From positions 4,242,501 to 4,306,500 of the forward strand of contig BSBM01000712.1 of assembly GCA_027924585.1 (NCBI GenBank): 64,000 nt of DNA. The letters run 5' to 3'. Origin of the DNA: Larix kaempferi. Its lineage: Eukaryota; Streptophyta; Pinopsida; Pinales; Pinaceae. This document shows positions 21,956-34,146 of this stretch, in pieces. A program made the translations under genes and the position numbers. The notes beneath the pieces were generated by a model. That model saw only the letters and a list, made by a program, of their open reading frames with translations, was not told where the DNA came from and did no database searches. Within the stretch, counting starts at the first letter, position 1, and every line of letters begins with the position of its first letter.

Positions 21956-23300
21956 CTTCCTAGAATGTTTTGCGGTATCCAGTTAATCATACATATGGTT
22001 TATTATGTACTGTTGATCATCAATGAAATCTAGGTGTTTTTTTTCAATGATGGTTGTCCATCCCATATATTTGTTAGCTGAAATTCATCATTCCAAATGC
22101 CAATTTCATTTATGTGGGCCACAAAGGTGCATCACGTAGGTGTGTCACATATGTGCATCATTTATGTTTGTTAGGTTCTTATGCGTTCCACTTAGTTGCA
22201 TTAGTTGATTAAGTGTGTTGGGTGCTTACGTGTGTTAGGTATGTTGCAAAGTGACTTAGGTGTTTAGGGTTAGGGTCATTAGTAGGTTATGTGTAGGGGG
22301 ATTTAGGGGTAGTGGGTTGGCCATAAATGGGGTTTAAGTTATATGGTTTAGTGTTATAGGGGTTCCATGGGTCAAGCTAAAAGATAAGCATCACTTATGT
22401 GAGATAAATAAGTGTGTTTCATAGGTGTGCCATATATGTGCAACCTTTAATATGTCCAATAGGTTCTTATGAAGGTTAGGTATTTACGTGCATCAGTTGG
22501 TTCAACATATGTGCATGATGAATTTGATCCTTGGCCCAAGTAATTCACATATTAGGACAAAAGCAATTGATATATGAGAAATGTGATGCTATGAGGTGAT
22601 AATAAGAAGTCTTGTGATGCAAATGGTTTCTTATTTATGTATGTCACTTAAGTGCATTGGGTGCTAATGTGACTTAGGCGAAAAATGAGATGCATTAGTT
22701 GGTTAGTGGGTTAGGATAAAAGGGGTATGAGTGTATTTGGTGAGTTCTGAATGGGGCATATGATAAAAGGATTAATGGTTTAGTGGTCAATGGTCATGTT
22801 ATTAGGATATTACATCACATTGAACTTATATCCACCCATTCATTTTGTTATATGAGTGTCATGACACTAAAATTTAACCTGGTTATATGGGTTGCATAAG
22901 TGGATCACATGTGTGTGAGAGTCTAGATGCATATCCTATGTGTGTTTGTTGCATTTGTCATGTGCTTAAGTGGGTTATGATTTTATGTAAATCATTTAAT
23001 TGTATTAGTTTCTTATTTTGTAGGTTAAGTATGTTAGTAGCTTGTGTGGATTAGGTGCATCACTCACATAATTTAACATAATTTCATATAATTTGAGTGT
23101 CGTCAAGAGCATCAAGTAAATGTGCATTGTTGTTAATACAATTTAACAGTGTTAATTTAACAGTGTATATGCAACTGGATTGCAGTCAAGAACATTGTAA
23201 ATGCACATTATTGTGCATTGTTGTCACTGTGCATTGTTGTAATTATGCATTGTTCTCAATGTATGACTGATATATCTCCATGCAATCATCCGAGCTATCA
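21956..23300. repeat. GT-rich degenerate repeats
   Basis: Recurrent words such as ggtgcatca, atatgtgca, taggttcttatg and gcattagttggtt recur near 22120-22220, 22420-22520 and 22620-22760. This suggests a unit of about 250-300 bp, badly decayed. From 23100 to 23260 tgcattgttgt recurs several times. No coding support. Confidence 0.55.
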
Positions 23301-23529
23301 AAAAATGGTCCAACATTACACATAGACACATTATTTTCCACACATGTATGATCAGACTTAAAATATTGTTGTGAAGATGTCAAGAGGGAAAATCAAATAT
23401 ATTATATCATGGAAGTTTGAATACAAAAATAGACATCCCTTAGATGGCCTATCAATTTACACGTATAAAAAAGGACAATGATGTACATGTAAATGAAAGA
23501 ATGTCTATACTAGACTACACATCAAAACT
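23301..23529. other. short AT-rich spacer
   Basis: Nothing recognised. Confidence 0.5.
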
Positions 23530-25850
23530 CTAACTTCCTCTTGTTTTTCCCTGATTCTAATTCACCTTGCCTATGTCTAGGACTACTATGCATCTCAGGA
23601 GATTGCAAGTTTAAGATCAAATTTCTTAATCAGCTAACTAAACTAATACTCAAGAACTAACAAACTTAAAAAACAATTACGTCTCAATTACTTGTAACAA
23701 ACATTCATTGAATCCATCCTAGGTATATATACCTATGGTGTCCTCCTCCTTGTTGAAATCCTCTCTACAAAGGTGCTTTGTGAATAAAATATCCTATGTT
23801 AATTAGCTCAATAATTATCAACCGTATATGCATGTGAAATTACTAACTTGAATTTTTTAATTAATGAACATCTCACTAAAAAAATATGCTCTAGGGTAGG
23901 AGACTAGGTTTCTTATTTAGCAAGTGGAGCCATAGGTTGAACATCACCCTCATTTGCATGTGCTATTGGACTAGAGGAGTGACGATGCATTAACCATATG
24001 TTAAAATAATTATACATCATGCATGTTAATACACAATACAAATGAACTATGTCCAAATATTGAAGTAGATATCCCTATGCATGACTTATTCCTATCATAG
24101 ATACATCATTTAATGTTGCATCAATGACCCTACTGAGGTATGGCATGGAGGAATCTCTAGCCTGGTGTTGTAAACATGTGAGAAAAACAAATTAAGAAGA
24201 ACAAGTTGTGGATTTAAAATTGAAAGAGCTAACCAACAACTGTCATCAAATTTTATACATTACCATGGAATCAATAGGTCCATGAACATGGACACCCACT
24301 CTTTTTATAGAAGAGGGCCATATGATGTAGAAAAAACACTTGTCCACATTTGGAATGTAGGGAGAGGCAAACCAAAGTGGTGGTGTAAGGATTTGAGATG
24401 ATCCTTGTAGTCACAGAGTGTCAAGTCGTAGTTATACATGCACATGAATGAATGGAATACAATGTATTGAAAAATAACATGTCATAATACTTACCTCTGT
24501 TTGGAACATCTCTATGCCATGGGAGGGATCTCTACTAGAAACTCCTTGCCCCTCTACATCCTTAATTAATTACTGTAAGTTTATAAATTATTTAAATATT
24601 AGCAATATATAAAGTAGTACAATAAGAAAAAAATAATTTGAACAATATTAAGTCATTAACCATGTACTTATCTGCCTGAAAAAATCATAGAGGCCATCTA
24701 TAGGGATCTCACTAAGATCAATGTCTCCCAAATGCTGCTGAAAATCATGTTCCCGCAACTTAAAAAATTATAAATATTAGACCATCTAACATTAATGAAC
24801 TAACATATATTAACAAAATGACATGTTGAAATATGAACTGAGTGTTAGTTGTTTATGCCTCAGATATGACAACACCTGGTACACTAGAACCCCCTGTAGA
24901 GGCATCAATCTCCTGAAAGAATAAAAAATGTATACATTAACAATCTTAATATGTGTACAATATGGAAAAAAATTCAACGACAATAGTGTTTTAACCATAT
25001 ACTTACCTGACCGGAAGTCATCGAAGAGTTACCATGTGTTGGTCAATGTGGGTCTCATGGAATATTAGTCTATCCCATGAGACCCATCTTGACCACACGT
25101 TGTGCACATGTGTGGCTCAATGTGGTTCTCATGGGATATTAGTCTATCCCAACCACTAGATGGTCAATAGTTGTGCTGTGGAGGACAATCACCCAAGCTA
25201 GATTCAGAAATGCCTCCTTTGTTTTAGGAATCATATGACGTGTAGGAGGGAAATTTGGCCTAGGTGGCTAGCTATGAGTAGGAGGAATGGGCCAATTGGC
25301 ATATCAATGCCTTTTGGTCAGTTTTGGGGAATCCCCATGCCAGCGCCCTGGAACCCCAATATATCAAAATAATTTACATGTTTACCTAGCACAAACTCAA
25401 CATACAACTTCCAGAGGAAGTATAGTGGTCGTTCCCTATTTGTGGTGGAATATCAAAAACCATATACCATCTATCCATCCAATGATCTCATAATGGTTTA
25501 TATGTGCACCACTCAATCAAAATATGTTCTCTACTAGTGTTTGGAATTTGATCCATTCTAGGAACTCTAAAATGTTCATATATGTGCTCTTTTTTTATTT
25601 TCATCTTCTTGACATCATTGTAACTTAAGCCATTTGCATATTCTTGTTGTTTTCTTTCTCTATATGATTCTATGTTCTACAATGCATCATAAGAGAGGCT
25701 AATAGTTTCTATGATAGCATCTAATCACACTACAAGGGAGCGAAATATTTCATCTCCACCCCTCTAAGTGGCATCAATCTCTCTCAAATGTGAAATCTCT
25801 CTCAATATATTTGCATTAGGATCCATAGTAGCCACTGTAATCATAAATAG
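23530..25850 (-). pseudogene. element X2, second decayed copy of the X family
   Basis: Reading down from 25850, an N-terminus (MDPNANILREISHLREID) is followed by broken frames. At 25420-25330 comes YFLWKLYVEF-LGKHVNYFDILGFQG, which aligns with the X1 block YFLRKLWVNF-LGYHVNYFDIVEFQG. An exon end at about 23740 (ccatag, then gta on the minus strand) matches a similar place in X1 near 14610. It is more decayed than X1. It shows that X is a repeated element rather than a single gene; the family is not identified. Confidence 0.5.
25036..25157. repeat. hairpin plus direct repeat around tctcatgg
   Basis: Arms 25041-25060 and 25075-25094 are inverted with two mismatches and a 14-base loop. The left arm plus loop is repeated directly at about 25113-25157 (ctcatgggatattagtctat). 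It lies inside X2. Confidence 0.75.
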
Positions 25851-26420
25851 AAAAAAATATCATTAGAAAAATACACATAGTATAATGACATCTCTAAGAA
25901 ATGAAAAATGTAAAAATAGCGTACAACAAATAATGACATGAACTATTTATAATTGGTCAATTACACAAACGAATAAACATTTGAAATTTTCCCATACTAA
26001 ATTTATGTCGTATATGTGTATTAATTTAAATTGTCAGTTACATACATTAAATGTCTAATGTTTATATGTCATGGAAAGCCTCTGTATCTTATTTTAAGGC
26101 TTGGATTATGAAGCTTCAACAAAACTATAGGGTGTTGACTAATTCCCTTGGAAGACTGACTCCAAGATTCTGGGTAGAGGCAAGGGCTAGATCCTAGAGG
26201 AGGCAACATAGGGTGCTATTGATGAATAAAATCCCAATATGAATTCCAATTGATATTTTTTTATTTGTATTTTGGGGTAGATATGAATTCTACTTGTTAT
26301 TTTCTTAGTTGTATGCAAGCTTTCTATATACATGAGAAACTTTGCATATTTGTGAATAGTGGTTTGGAACATTGGGTTTGTGTGGTTCCCTCTTATAGAC
26401 ACCTTTCGACACATGATCCA
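25851..26420. other. AT-rich spacer, nothing recognised
   Basis: Lies between X2 and element I. No coding features or element ends were found. Confidence 0.5.
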
Positions 26421-26459
26421 TGTTGTAGTCAAGTGGATTGCATAGTTACTAGCGACACA

Positions 26460-26751
26460 TGTTATAGAATAAGCAAGCAAATAGATAGATATCAGCACAA
26501 GATAAGTAATGGAGTTAGAGTCAACAAGTCTTTCTATTACTCAGAATAAGTATAGAAGTGCATTACAATGTCTTAGTGCCATTCATGTATCCGGCTTTCC
26601 ATCCTATATATATGGTTTACAAACAGTTACATAACGACCTGTTGATTCACTAACTGAATCAACATGTAGTGACCGACATAATGGTTCGACATGTTCTACG
26701 AAGTGGTCGAACGAAGGACTTAGTCGGGGGACCAACCTAGGATCCTCCACA
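26460..26751 (-). repeat. element I 3' LTR (about 292 bp)
   Basis: On the minus strand it starts TGTGGAGGATCCTAGG directly after a purine-rich tract (complement of tatcccccac then A-run, 26752-26769). It contains a TATA-like ccatatatatagg (complement near 26605-26620) and ends in TAACA at 26460. The left edge is uncertain; 26421 is an alternative TG. Confidence 0.6.
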
Positions 26752-26999
26752 TATCCCCCACAAAAAAAACCTTTCTTCACCCCTAAGAAATAGGGATATG
26801 GAAGTGAAATGGAGTTTTAAATGACAAAATTGTAACTAACTGAGTACTAAGAAAAAAAATTTCATTACTGTTAGGACTGACCGATGATGGAAGTCAGTTG
26901 CTATTGGACACATACTTCGACAATGGCTTCGGTGGAAATGAAAATCTGATGTTGAAAGTCTTCTCAGGCATGAGGTGCATTCTATATGTTGATAGTAAG
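26752..26999 (-). other. element I polypurine tract and 3' untranslated region
   Basis: 26752-26769 gives, on the minus strand, T-run then GTGGGGGATA beside the LTR. The rest is noncoding. Confidence 0.55.
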
Positions 27000-29440
27000 G
27001 GTAGTAAGGCTAGATAGGTTCTCCATTTTTTCATGGACTGGTCAGTCTTGAATATTGATCATGTCTTTCCCGAGGATGAGTGTTTTGTTGTCGGTAGTGG
27101 AGAGAAGTCGATGGATATGTGGCTTGATCTTGTCAAATTTTGATAGGATTACTCGAGCTTGTGTGATCCACTGATCCTCTTTGTTCTCTAGTTTTGCTAG
27201 CTTCATGTGTTACATATTGATTTGATCATCAAGGGTTTGTGTCAGATATTCATCGGCAGTCTGTCATTTCTGTTGAAGAGTGTTAATGAGATCTCGGGTT
27301 TTTTGCATTTCAAAAAACACATTGTCATAATCTGTATATCAATTATGCAATACTTCTACAGTTGTAGCAGCTTGTTGGGCATATTGTATTAACAGACTAT
27401 GTGCCTCTGTGAAAGCCATATATTGGTTTGTCATTATGATAGATGTTTCTTCTGACTGATGCTATCGTTCTTTAGCCAATTTTTCTTGGAGAGTTGACAC
27501 GACACTCTCAAATAATGCATAGGCTTTGTCGAGTGGGTTTTTAGTGTTGGTCCTTGATGGGAGATTTATTACTTGTTGGGCTAAGTTTTCACACTTAACA
27601 AAAAATGAAGATCACTCTACCATAAGTGTTTCAATTTTCTCTTTGGTTTCATTTTTTCTCTTCTTGCACTCTCGGTCAATAGAGTTGTTGAGTAGATCTA
27701 ATTATTCTTCCTCTGCTTGTCGGGGTTCAAAAGTGGCAATCGGACCAAACTAATCTAAATGTACAGTGAGCAAAGGTTGCTTATGGAGGTGTTGCACGTG
27801 TTGTTGTTTCTAATTTTCCTTTTCTTTTCTTTGTTTCTTTTTTTTCCTTTCTACTTCTTTTTCTTTTTCCTTTTCAAGTTCTGTCTGCTTCTCTGCTGAT
27901 TTTTCCTTATCAAGAACTTATTTATCTTGTGTAGCTTGTGTCTCTCCATTTTTATTCTCTTTTGGTGTTGCAGGAGTGAGGTTGATAGTATGGGGAGATG
28001 GTATCTCTGTTGGACTTAGGGAGGCAAATTCAGGCTGTTCAGTCAATGGTGGGGAAGCAGTGGGTTATGAAGATGTTCGATCGGTCGTGCCATGTTCTGT
28101 CGAGGGACTTTTGGTCGAGGTTGGATTTTCCTGTGACAAAGGGATTTCCTAATTATTTTTTGATGTGGGTTCGACAGCCGGTTTATACACTTCGAAGAGA
28201 GATTCTAGTGGCACATTGGTGGTATCAGAGTGGTCGGGGTCTTCCAGAACTGAAGGGGTTGGGGATGGATGTGAAGTGGATTGGTCGACTGGTAAGGGTG
28301 TAAATATGGATGTTTGTCGAGATGCAATCTTACTTGTTGGATTGGGGTGCTTCTCGATGATAGTTTCCATGTATCCGACAATGGTTGGGTTAGAAGTTGA
28401 CAGTGGTGGCATTTGTTTGGATATATACACATCTGGTGTAGGTAAGTCATCCCGTGGGATGGGGCTGGTTATGACTGGTTTCTTTGTAATGAGTCATTTC
28501 TAGTTGGGGAGGATTGATGGTACTTGCTTGATAAATTCTTAGAGGTCGAAGTCAGTTTGGATTTTCGCTCTTAGAGAAGTGGGGAGATGCTATAAAAAGA
28601 TGGGACATAAGACTGATGTTGTAACAAAAGTGAGTGGGGTTGTAATAGTGGTCAAGGGATTTGGCGTGATTCCATCTTCCATGACAACAGTTGGGAAGGT
28701 GATGGTGGACTTTGAGTGAGGTCGACATGCAGCTTGTAGACAAACTTAACTTTCTTACTTGGCAGTGCCCCTGACTGTTGATGATCTTCCTATGTAATGA
28801 ATTTTTCAATCTTCTCTGGAACATATATATTATGTTTGGGGGCATCTTCCAATGCCTTATTTTCATCATCGAATAGTTCAACATCGTCTTCTTCCATTGG
28901 TTCCTGAAGGATAAGATTTCAATTTCCTTTGCCGAGTGTTTTGTTATTTCTATTATGTCGTTCTATGAATATCTCGTTGGCCACTCAGCATATGTTATCT
29001 TCTGTTAAAGCATACTCCGGAAGTGGAGTGTTCGACTAAGTACTATCATCCGACTGGTCGGATGCATGCAAGGGATCCTGATGAGAAGTCATCGTAATCC
29101 CCGAAGGATTGATTTTGACCACCTTTTGAGGCTTCACTGTAAACATGTTGAGATGAGGTCGAAATTCATAGTCTTCTTCTTTCTCAGCATCTTTCAGGGG
29201 TTCTACCATTGGTTGGTAGACCAGTTTTCTTGTGGTGGTATTGGAATAACAGTATTGGACTCCCGACTTAGTTCCTCGAATATCCTATCGAATGTAGGGT
29301 AGAAGTTGAGCTCCTGTTTTGCTGCAGCTGCTCCTTCTAGATACCAAACCGATGTGTGGTTGAGTTCTAGATGGATGCGTGCAGGCAGTGGAAGACTTCG
29401 TTGAACATTTTGTGGAACTCGCCATCTAGGGTTTTTCACT
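27000..29440 (-). pseudogene. element I extra ORF, C-terminal Pro/Ser-rich and coiled-coil part
   Basis: Read downward: a segment with SLPLPARIHLELNHTSVWYL and FYPTFDRIFEELSRESNTV (29439-29203), and a Ser/Pro/Thr-rich part (28430-28000, with HPSPTPSVLEDPDHSD). Then a Lys/Glu-rich helix (about 27930-27790, ELEKEKEKEVERKKK) and long heptad-like helices down to 27000 (ESVVSTLQEKLAKER, LINTLQQK). Many single stops and frame changes. A coiled-coil structural protein in the position after pol is unusual; I do not recognise the family. Confidence 0.5.
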
Positions 29441-29559
29441 TTTAATGCTTGGAACCAGTTTTCAAACCAAATTTTTGTTGTTGTCTCACCGAGTCGACAT
29501 CATCCTTGTGAAAATGAACGGAAGTTCCACATCAGTGGTCTTTTAAGTGCAGTGAGATA

Positions 29560-30570
29560 TTTATTTCCTATTGGTTGAATATGAGCCATGGAGATCCAAA
29601 TGATAAGTGAAGGGTATCAGATCTTAGCTCCCTCCTCGCATTTCTAGTAGATATGTTAGATAATTTTCGCCAGGTGTTCGACCCATTGGAAAATTTTTCC
29701 CTTTAAGGCCACATTCTGCACGACTTCAAGCATGTCGAGTTTGAGGTCAAACCCTTGACTAGTACTCGTTAATGTAGATGAAAAAACCCTTGATTCTATT
29801 TTATGTGTGCCATAGATGATTTGGTTTACGACTAAACCTCTTGAGTTTTTTCCTGCATGGGTACCCCTGAAGTCCTTAACTAAAGAAGAGTTTGATCGAA
29901 TAGGTATCACATCCCCTTTTATGGACAATCTATTGATCTGATTGATCAAGCTGCCATTGATTTCAATCTGTTGGTCGAAATAAAATTTTCCATTGTGATA
30001 CCTGCTCACAATGAACTCGACAACTAGTTCTTTGAGGCCAGCAAAATTGTTGACCAATGGTGTGTTGAGGTAGTTCAATATAGTACTTGTTCAAAGTTTT
30101 TGTTCCTCCTCCCGCCATTGACCGTTAGAATCCTTCCCCTAGTCAAGGATCTTGTTCCATATTCATTTCCATTGTAGTTCTATGAATTTCGCGTTGCATA
30201 TGTGTTGGAGCCAAACTTTCAAAGGCATGTCTGCTTCGTCCAACTATTGGAATTTCGAAGCCATGAATCTCATGGTTGGTTGAATTCTCTTGGTATCCAT
30301 CTTGCTTGCAGGGTTTTCTGGTTTAGAAGTTCGGTTTGTGTTTTTGGAAGTTTCAGTGATCTGCTGTTCAAGCACTTGGCGGAATAACATCCAAGTCTCT
30401 TCTAGTTCAGTAATTATAACAGAATTGTGAGGCACGGGTGAATGTGTAGTAGCTGGCTTTATTAATTGAAAAATTGATGGGGACAATAAATTCGAATGAA
30501 AGTTGGTAAGGGCTTCGTCTTCCGCATACTGAATTTTCATCTCCTTATGTCGGGTTTGATGACTCACCTT
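29560..30570 (-). pseudogene. element I extra ORF, conserved-looking N-terminal domain
   Basis: The 140-codon open part (30078-29656) includes FAGLKELVVEFIVSRYHNGK, FYFDQQIEINGSLINQINRL and LDMLEVVQNVALKGKIFQWV. Before it come WLQHICNAKFIELQW and an acidic-helical region (30567-30244, ELEETWMLFRQVLEQQITE). After it come YPSLIIWISMAHIQPIGNKY and LKRPLMWNFRSFSQG. It looks like a structured plant retroelement protein with no zinc knuckle or catalytic signature. A gag-like or env-position protein is possible. Not identified. Confidence 0.5.
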
Positions 30571-31083
30571 TATATTTTTCCATTCATTGGTGCTCTGTTG
30601 GTCGGATGCTTGTCGAGTTGGTCGAGCATCTTGTTCGAGATTTTCTTGTTGACTTGTTTAACTTTGACTAGTTTTCGGGTCGAGGGTCATGCTTCGAATG
30701 TTTTCATCTTATTTTTTATGATATTCTACTTGTGTGGATTTGTGTATTGTTCTTGTCGGGGTTGTCTCTCCTCTTTCTGTGTGTATCCCACCATCTTGCA
30801 GCTTGGCCTGTGAAGGTTTTGTCAAACTTTGAAGTCGACCTTTTTCTCCTATATTCTTTGCCATGTCCTCGACAAGGGATGAGGGGGATTCTTCTCTTTG
30901 TATCTCAACAATGGAACACTCGACGACTCGTTCATCACCAGTGTGAGTGTCAGATATTCTCTGATTTTTCTTTCAAAAATATTCAGGATGATGGAGACAA
31001 AAAAACAATGTTGGATTGTCTTTTTTTGGGATAACTTCAATCGTACAAAATTCTCATGCTTTTAATTCATAATTCTCCATTTT

Positions 31084-31604
31084 CTAGTTGTAAAGTTCAG
31101 CATCGGAATTATATCTAACTGATGAAGGGTTTTCGAGCTGGATATCTCCTTGTGCATTAGGTTCAGTATAGTCTTCAATGTTTGTTACTTGATATAACCG
31201 TCGAATGTCAACGTCGTCATCGATAGGTTCTATCCAGCGATGTCCTTTCGATGGGTGAATTGGCACAATTAATTTCTTCCCATTCCCTTTGAGTTTTATC
31301 CTATCCTTATCAGGTGATATTCAAGCTTTCATCTTTCGTCCCCATGGTCATCCAACTACGGCAGGAAAGGAGCTAGAACCTTCTTCTGGGTCGATAATTT
31401 CAAAGTTACTTTGTGTTGTTATGCCGTTGATGGATGTCCCGACATTTTTCCATACCCCAATTGGTTCAATCAATCCTTGGTTGACTAATTTTAGATAGAT
31501 ACTTGACTCGTGTAGTTGTGGTCGACCAAGTTGTTCGCAATTATTTCGAGTCATGATATTTGCTTGTGATCCGAAGTCGAGGACGACTTGTCGAACATAG
31601 TATC
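31084..31604 (-). pseudogene. element I retropepsin and downstream linker
   Basis: It starts inside a gag-protease: VVLDFGSQANIMTRN is a retropepsin active-site-like block (D-F-G-S where D-S/T-G is usual). It is followed by GLIEPIGVWKNVGTSINGIT and the RPWGRKMKA motif, then KDRIKLKGNGKK and DDVDIRRLYQV, a pattern of plant gypsy gag-protease polyproteins. The 5' side is cut by element H at 31605. Two or three stops are present. The Phe in the D-T/S-G position suggests decay. Confidence 0.7.
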
Positions 31605-32553
31605 TGTTAGTCCTAGAGATGTTCTAAGGCTATATTTAGAACTGTTCCTGGGAATCAATAATATATTATGAATTCTTTACTGAATAAAAATCACAATTGA
31701 CAGAAAATCATGTAGAATTCCAACCTTGAAATGTATGGGAATTATTTCAATGGACTACACACCAAACTTTGAGTATCAATGGAAAATGAAATGGCATAAA
31801 ATAAAGGTACTGCAGAGAGTAAATCTTTATTCTATGTTAAAGAATGACATGTTGAGCATAGGAGAGGAATTCAACAGTCATAGAAAAATGAACATAGAAC
31901 TGCCACTGAATAATATGAGGATATCACCTCCAGACCAATTAGCATGAAAACTTCACTTACTAACCATCCTAGAAGAAATAAATTTAAGCAGTTGCACTCA
32001 TATTAAGTCCATAACAGATCTATAAATCATACATACATGGAAGAGATGAATAACAGGATAAAATACTAACTGTACACATTAAAACTTTGAATCCATAAAA
32101 TATTCTAGATCAGGAAATGATATTATTTATTTCTGTATTGATCAAACTATCAAATATTAGAAGTGATACTTTCTACAAAAGAGAGTCTACCCTTTGGCTA
32201 TTTCCTATTTGGCTATATATAGCCTTTATATAACATAAGTTGTTACAAATTGTTACAGTCCAACGAATTTAAGTTCTTCTGCTTGTACTCTTTAACAGAG
32301 TCTGTTACAAATAACTGTGATATGAAATACTATTGGCTATTCAATGACTATGACCCAGGACCACTTTGCTCGCAAAGTAGTATGTTCGGCTGAACAAAAC
32401 TCCAACCAATCTGAGATCTACATGTATTAGTAGCACTTGCTTCTTTATTGGATTATACAAACTTTTGATACACCTATTGGACTACTTGTAGCATAATGAA
32501 GACGTACATGCAGCCACCCTGCTGCCATATGCTACTTAGCAGCAACTTCATCA
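31605..32553 (-). repeat. element H 3' LTR (about 949 bp)
   Basis: On the minus strand it starts TGATGAAGTTGCTGC after a purine-rich tract (complement 32554-32573) and ends CTAACA at 31605. A palindromic TATA box, ggctatatatagcc, lies at about 32209-32222. The partner LTR is not in the window, so the edges are inferred. Confidence 0.5.
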
Positions 32554-34146
32554 TCTATCCCTTCTACCCCATCCAAGCCCTTTGCTCTCGAACCCTTTTT
32601 TTGATGGGAAAAAAGGTCATCTATGTCGCCGAGCTATGAAACAGGACCGGATTCCTCCATCACCCATTTGAATTGCTCAGGTACTACCACTTCACTATTT
32701 CATAATACTTTGTTGGGAACTTCGTACCCCTGCCTTCTGTGCTTCTGCATTCAGAAGGCCCATCTCCTTTTTAACCACTAAAAAAGTTGAATTCTCCTTA
32801 GACATCTCGGGTGAGATCTCAGGCTTCTCCAACCTGATTTTCTATGAATGCGCGTCTGTAGGCTATTCATGGACATTGGTTTCCTGAGTCCTCAACACTC
32901 CTTGTGAGCCTCCAATAAGAGATGAAATGTGCCATTGAGAACAGTTATCTTTCAACTTAATCTAGTAAGTTCTGACCAATATATGCATTTCAATCTCTGC
33001 GCTCCAGACCAGTGAGGCTCAGGAGCTTTGTAATTCAAATTATGCCACCGCGGGAGTATCTGTAGCGCTACTTGCATGATCGTCGAAGAATGTGCTTATA
33101 GCTGGGTCATGATTACAAAGCTACTTTTCAGGCTTTGTGTGTTGAGAGCGGACTGCAATTTGTACGGTGGCGGTGACAGTAATGAGCACTGGGAGACACT
33201 ACTTCAGAACGACGGCAGGAACTAACAAGACCGCTAAAAGGAATATCTTTGAAACACATGGAAGACAAAGTCCATTGAGCGGCTATATACCCAAAACCAC
33301 CAACAGTTTTCAGGACCCCTAGAAAGTGGTTTAGGGAAACTGCTTCAAGGCCTCTGAATGCTCCTGGGACTGCCACGTGGAAGTAACGATTTTACTTTAG
33401 GGGGGAACCAGGCATGATAAACATCATGCAACTTCACCATCCTGAAGCTTGGATGATTACTGATCCTCAGCTAGGCCCCTTCAAGATCTGTGCCAAGAAG
33501 ACGCAACCTTTAAGAGTGGGTCCCACTCTAGGCACAACCTCTCCATCTGGCACCTTGTGATTCATAAAACTGCCACAATGGTTTTAATGGTTTCAGGGCC
33601 CCCACAAAATGTTCTGGAGAAACCTCCTTAAGGCCCCTGAATACCTAATAAGCTGACATGCATCCACGTTGGTTTTTTTTCAGGGGTGATCTAGGACAGA
33701 ACAAGCGTGAAGTACTTAAGGGTCCTGACTGCGCTCGTCTATAGACAGTGTATGAAAACTAATACTCTGAGATTTAGCTGCGCCATCCGGTGATTACGAT
33801 GTGCAAATGTAATATTCCATCTGCGCCATTTAATGCTCTAGATTCTCTTTTTGAGATACTTCTGTAGTCTAGTGATGAGTTTCCCTTGGATGATAATAAT
33901 ACTAACATTGGCTTCAGTGGGGATAGCCTCTTCCTCCTGGAAGAGGTTGAGAATAGTAGACTAGTGCCTTTTAGTCCATTGGGTTGTGGAGTCATACCTG
34001 TCCATTATTCTCTTTTTGAAAAAGAAGCTACAGAAAATAATCAGAGAATAGGTAACAAAACTTATCATAACGTTTAAAAATAGAAAGGAAGAAAAATATG
34101 TTCCAAAAATGGTACATTGGATCAATTCATAGAGTAGGATAAGGAA
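32554..34146 (-). other. element H 3' untranslated region with an internal duplication
   Basis: No coding support. Phrases around 33302-33400 (ttttcagg, cttcaaggcc, ctgaatgc) recur in order around 33579-33680, a diverged direct duplication about 275 bp apart. Other short ORFs are not supported. Confidence 0.55.

Larger units (their letters stand above)
26460..31604 (-). mobile_element. Ty3/gypsy-like element I, 3' part (5' part beyond element H)
   Basis: Minus-strand order: retropepsin region (31604-31084), an unassigned conserved-looking domain (30250-29560), Pro/Ser-rich and coiled-coil segments (29440-27000), polypurine tract, 3' LTR (26751-26460). No RT or integrase lies between protease and LTR. 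The frame is cut at 31604/31605, where another LTR starts. Element I is therefore either interrupted by H or truncated. Confidence 0.65.

Noticed and set aside
28149-28503. Plus-strand open frames at 27998-28503
   Set aside because: They are antisense to the Pro/Ser-rich part of element I and show no independent features.
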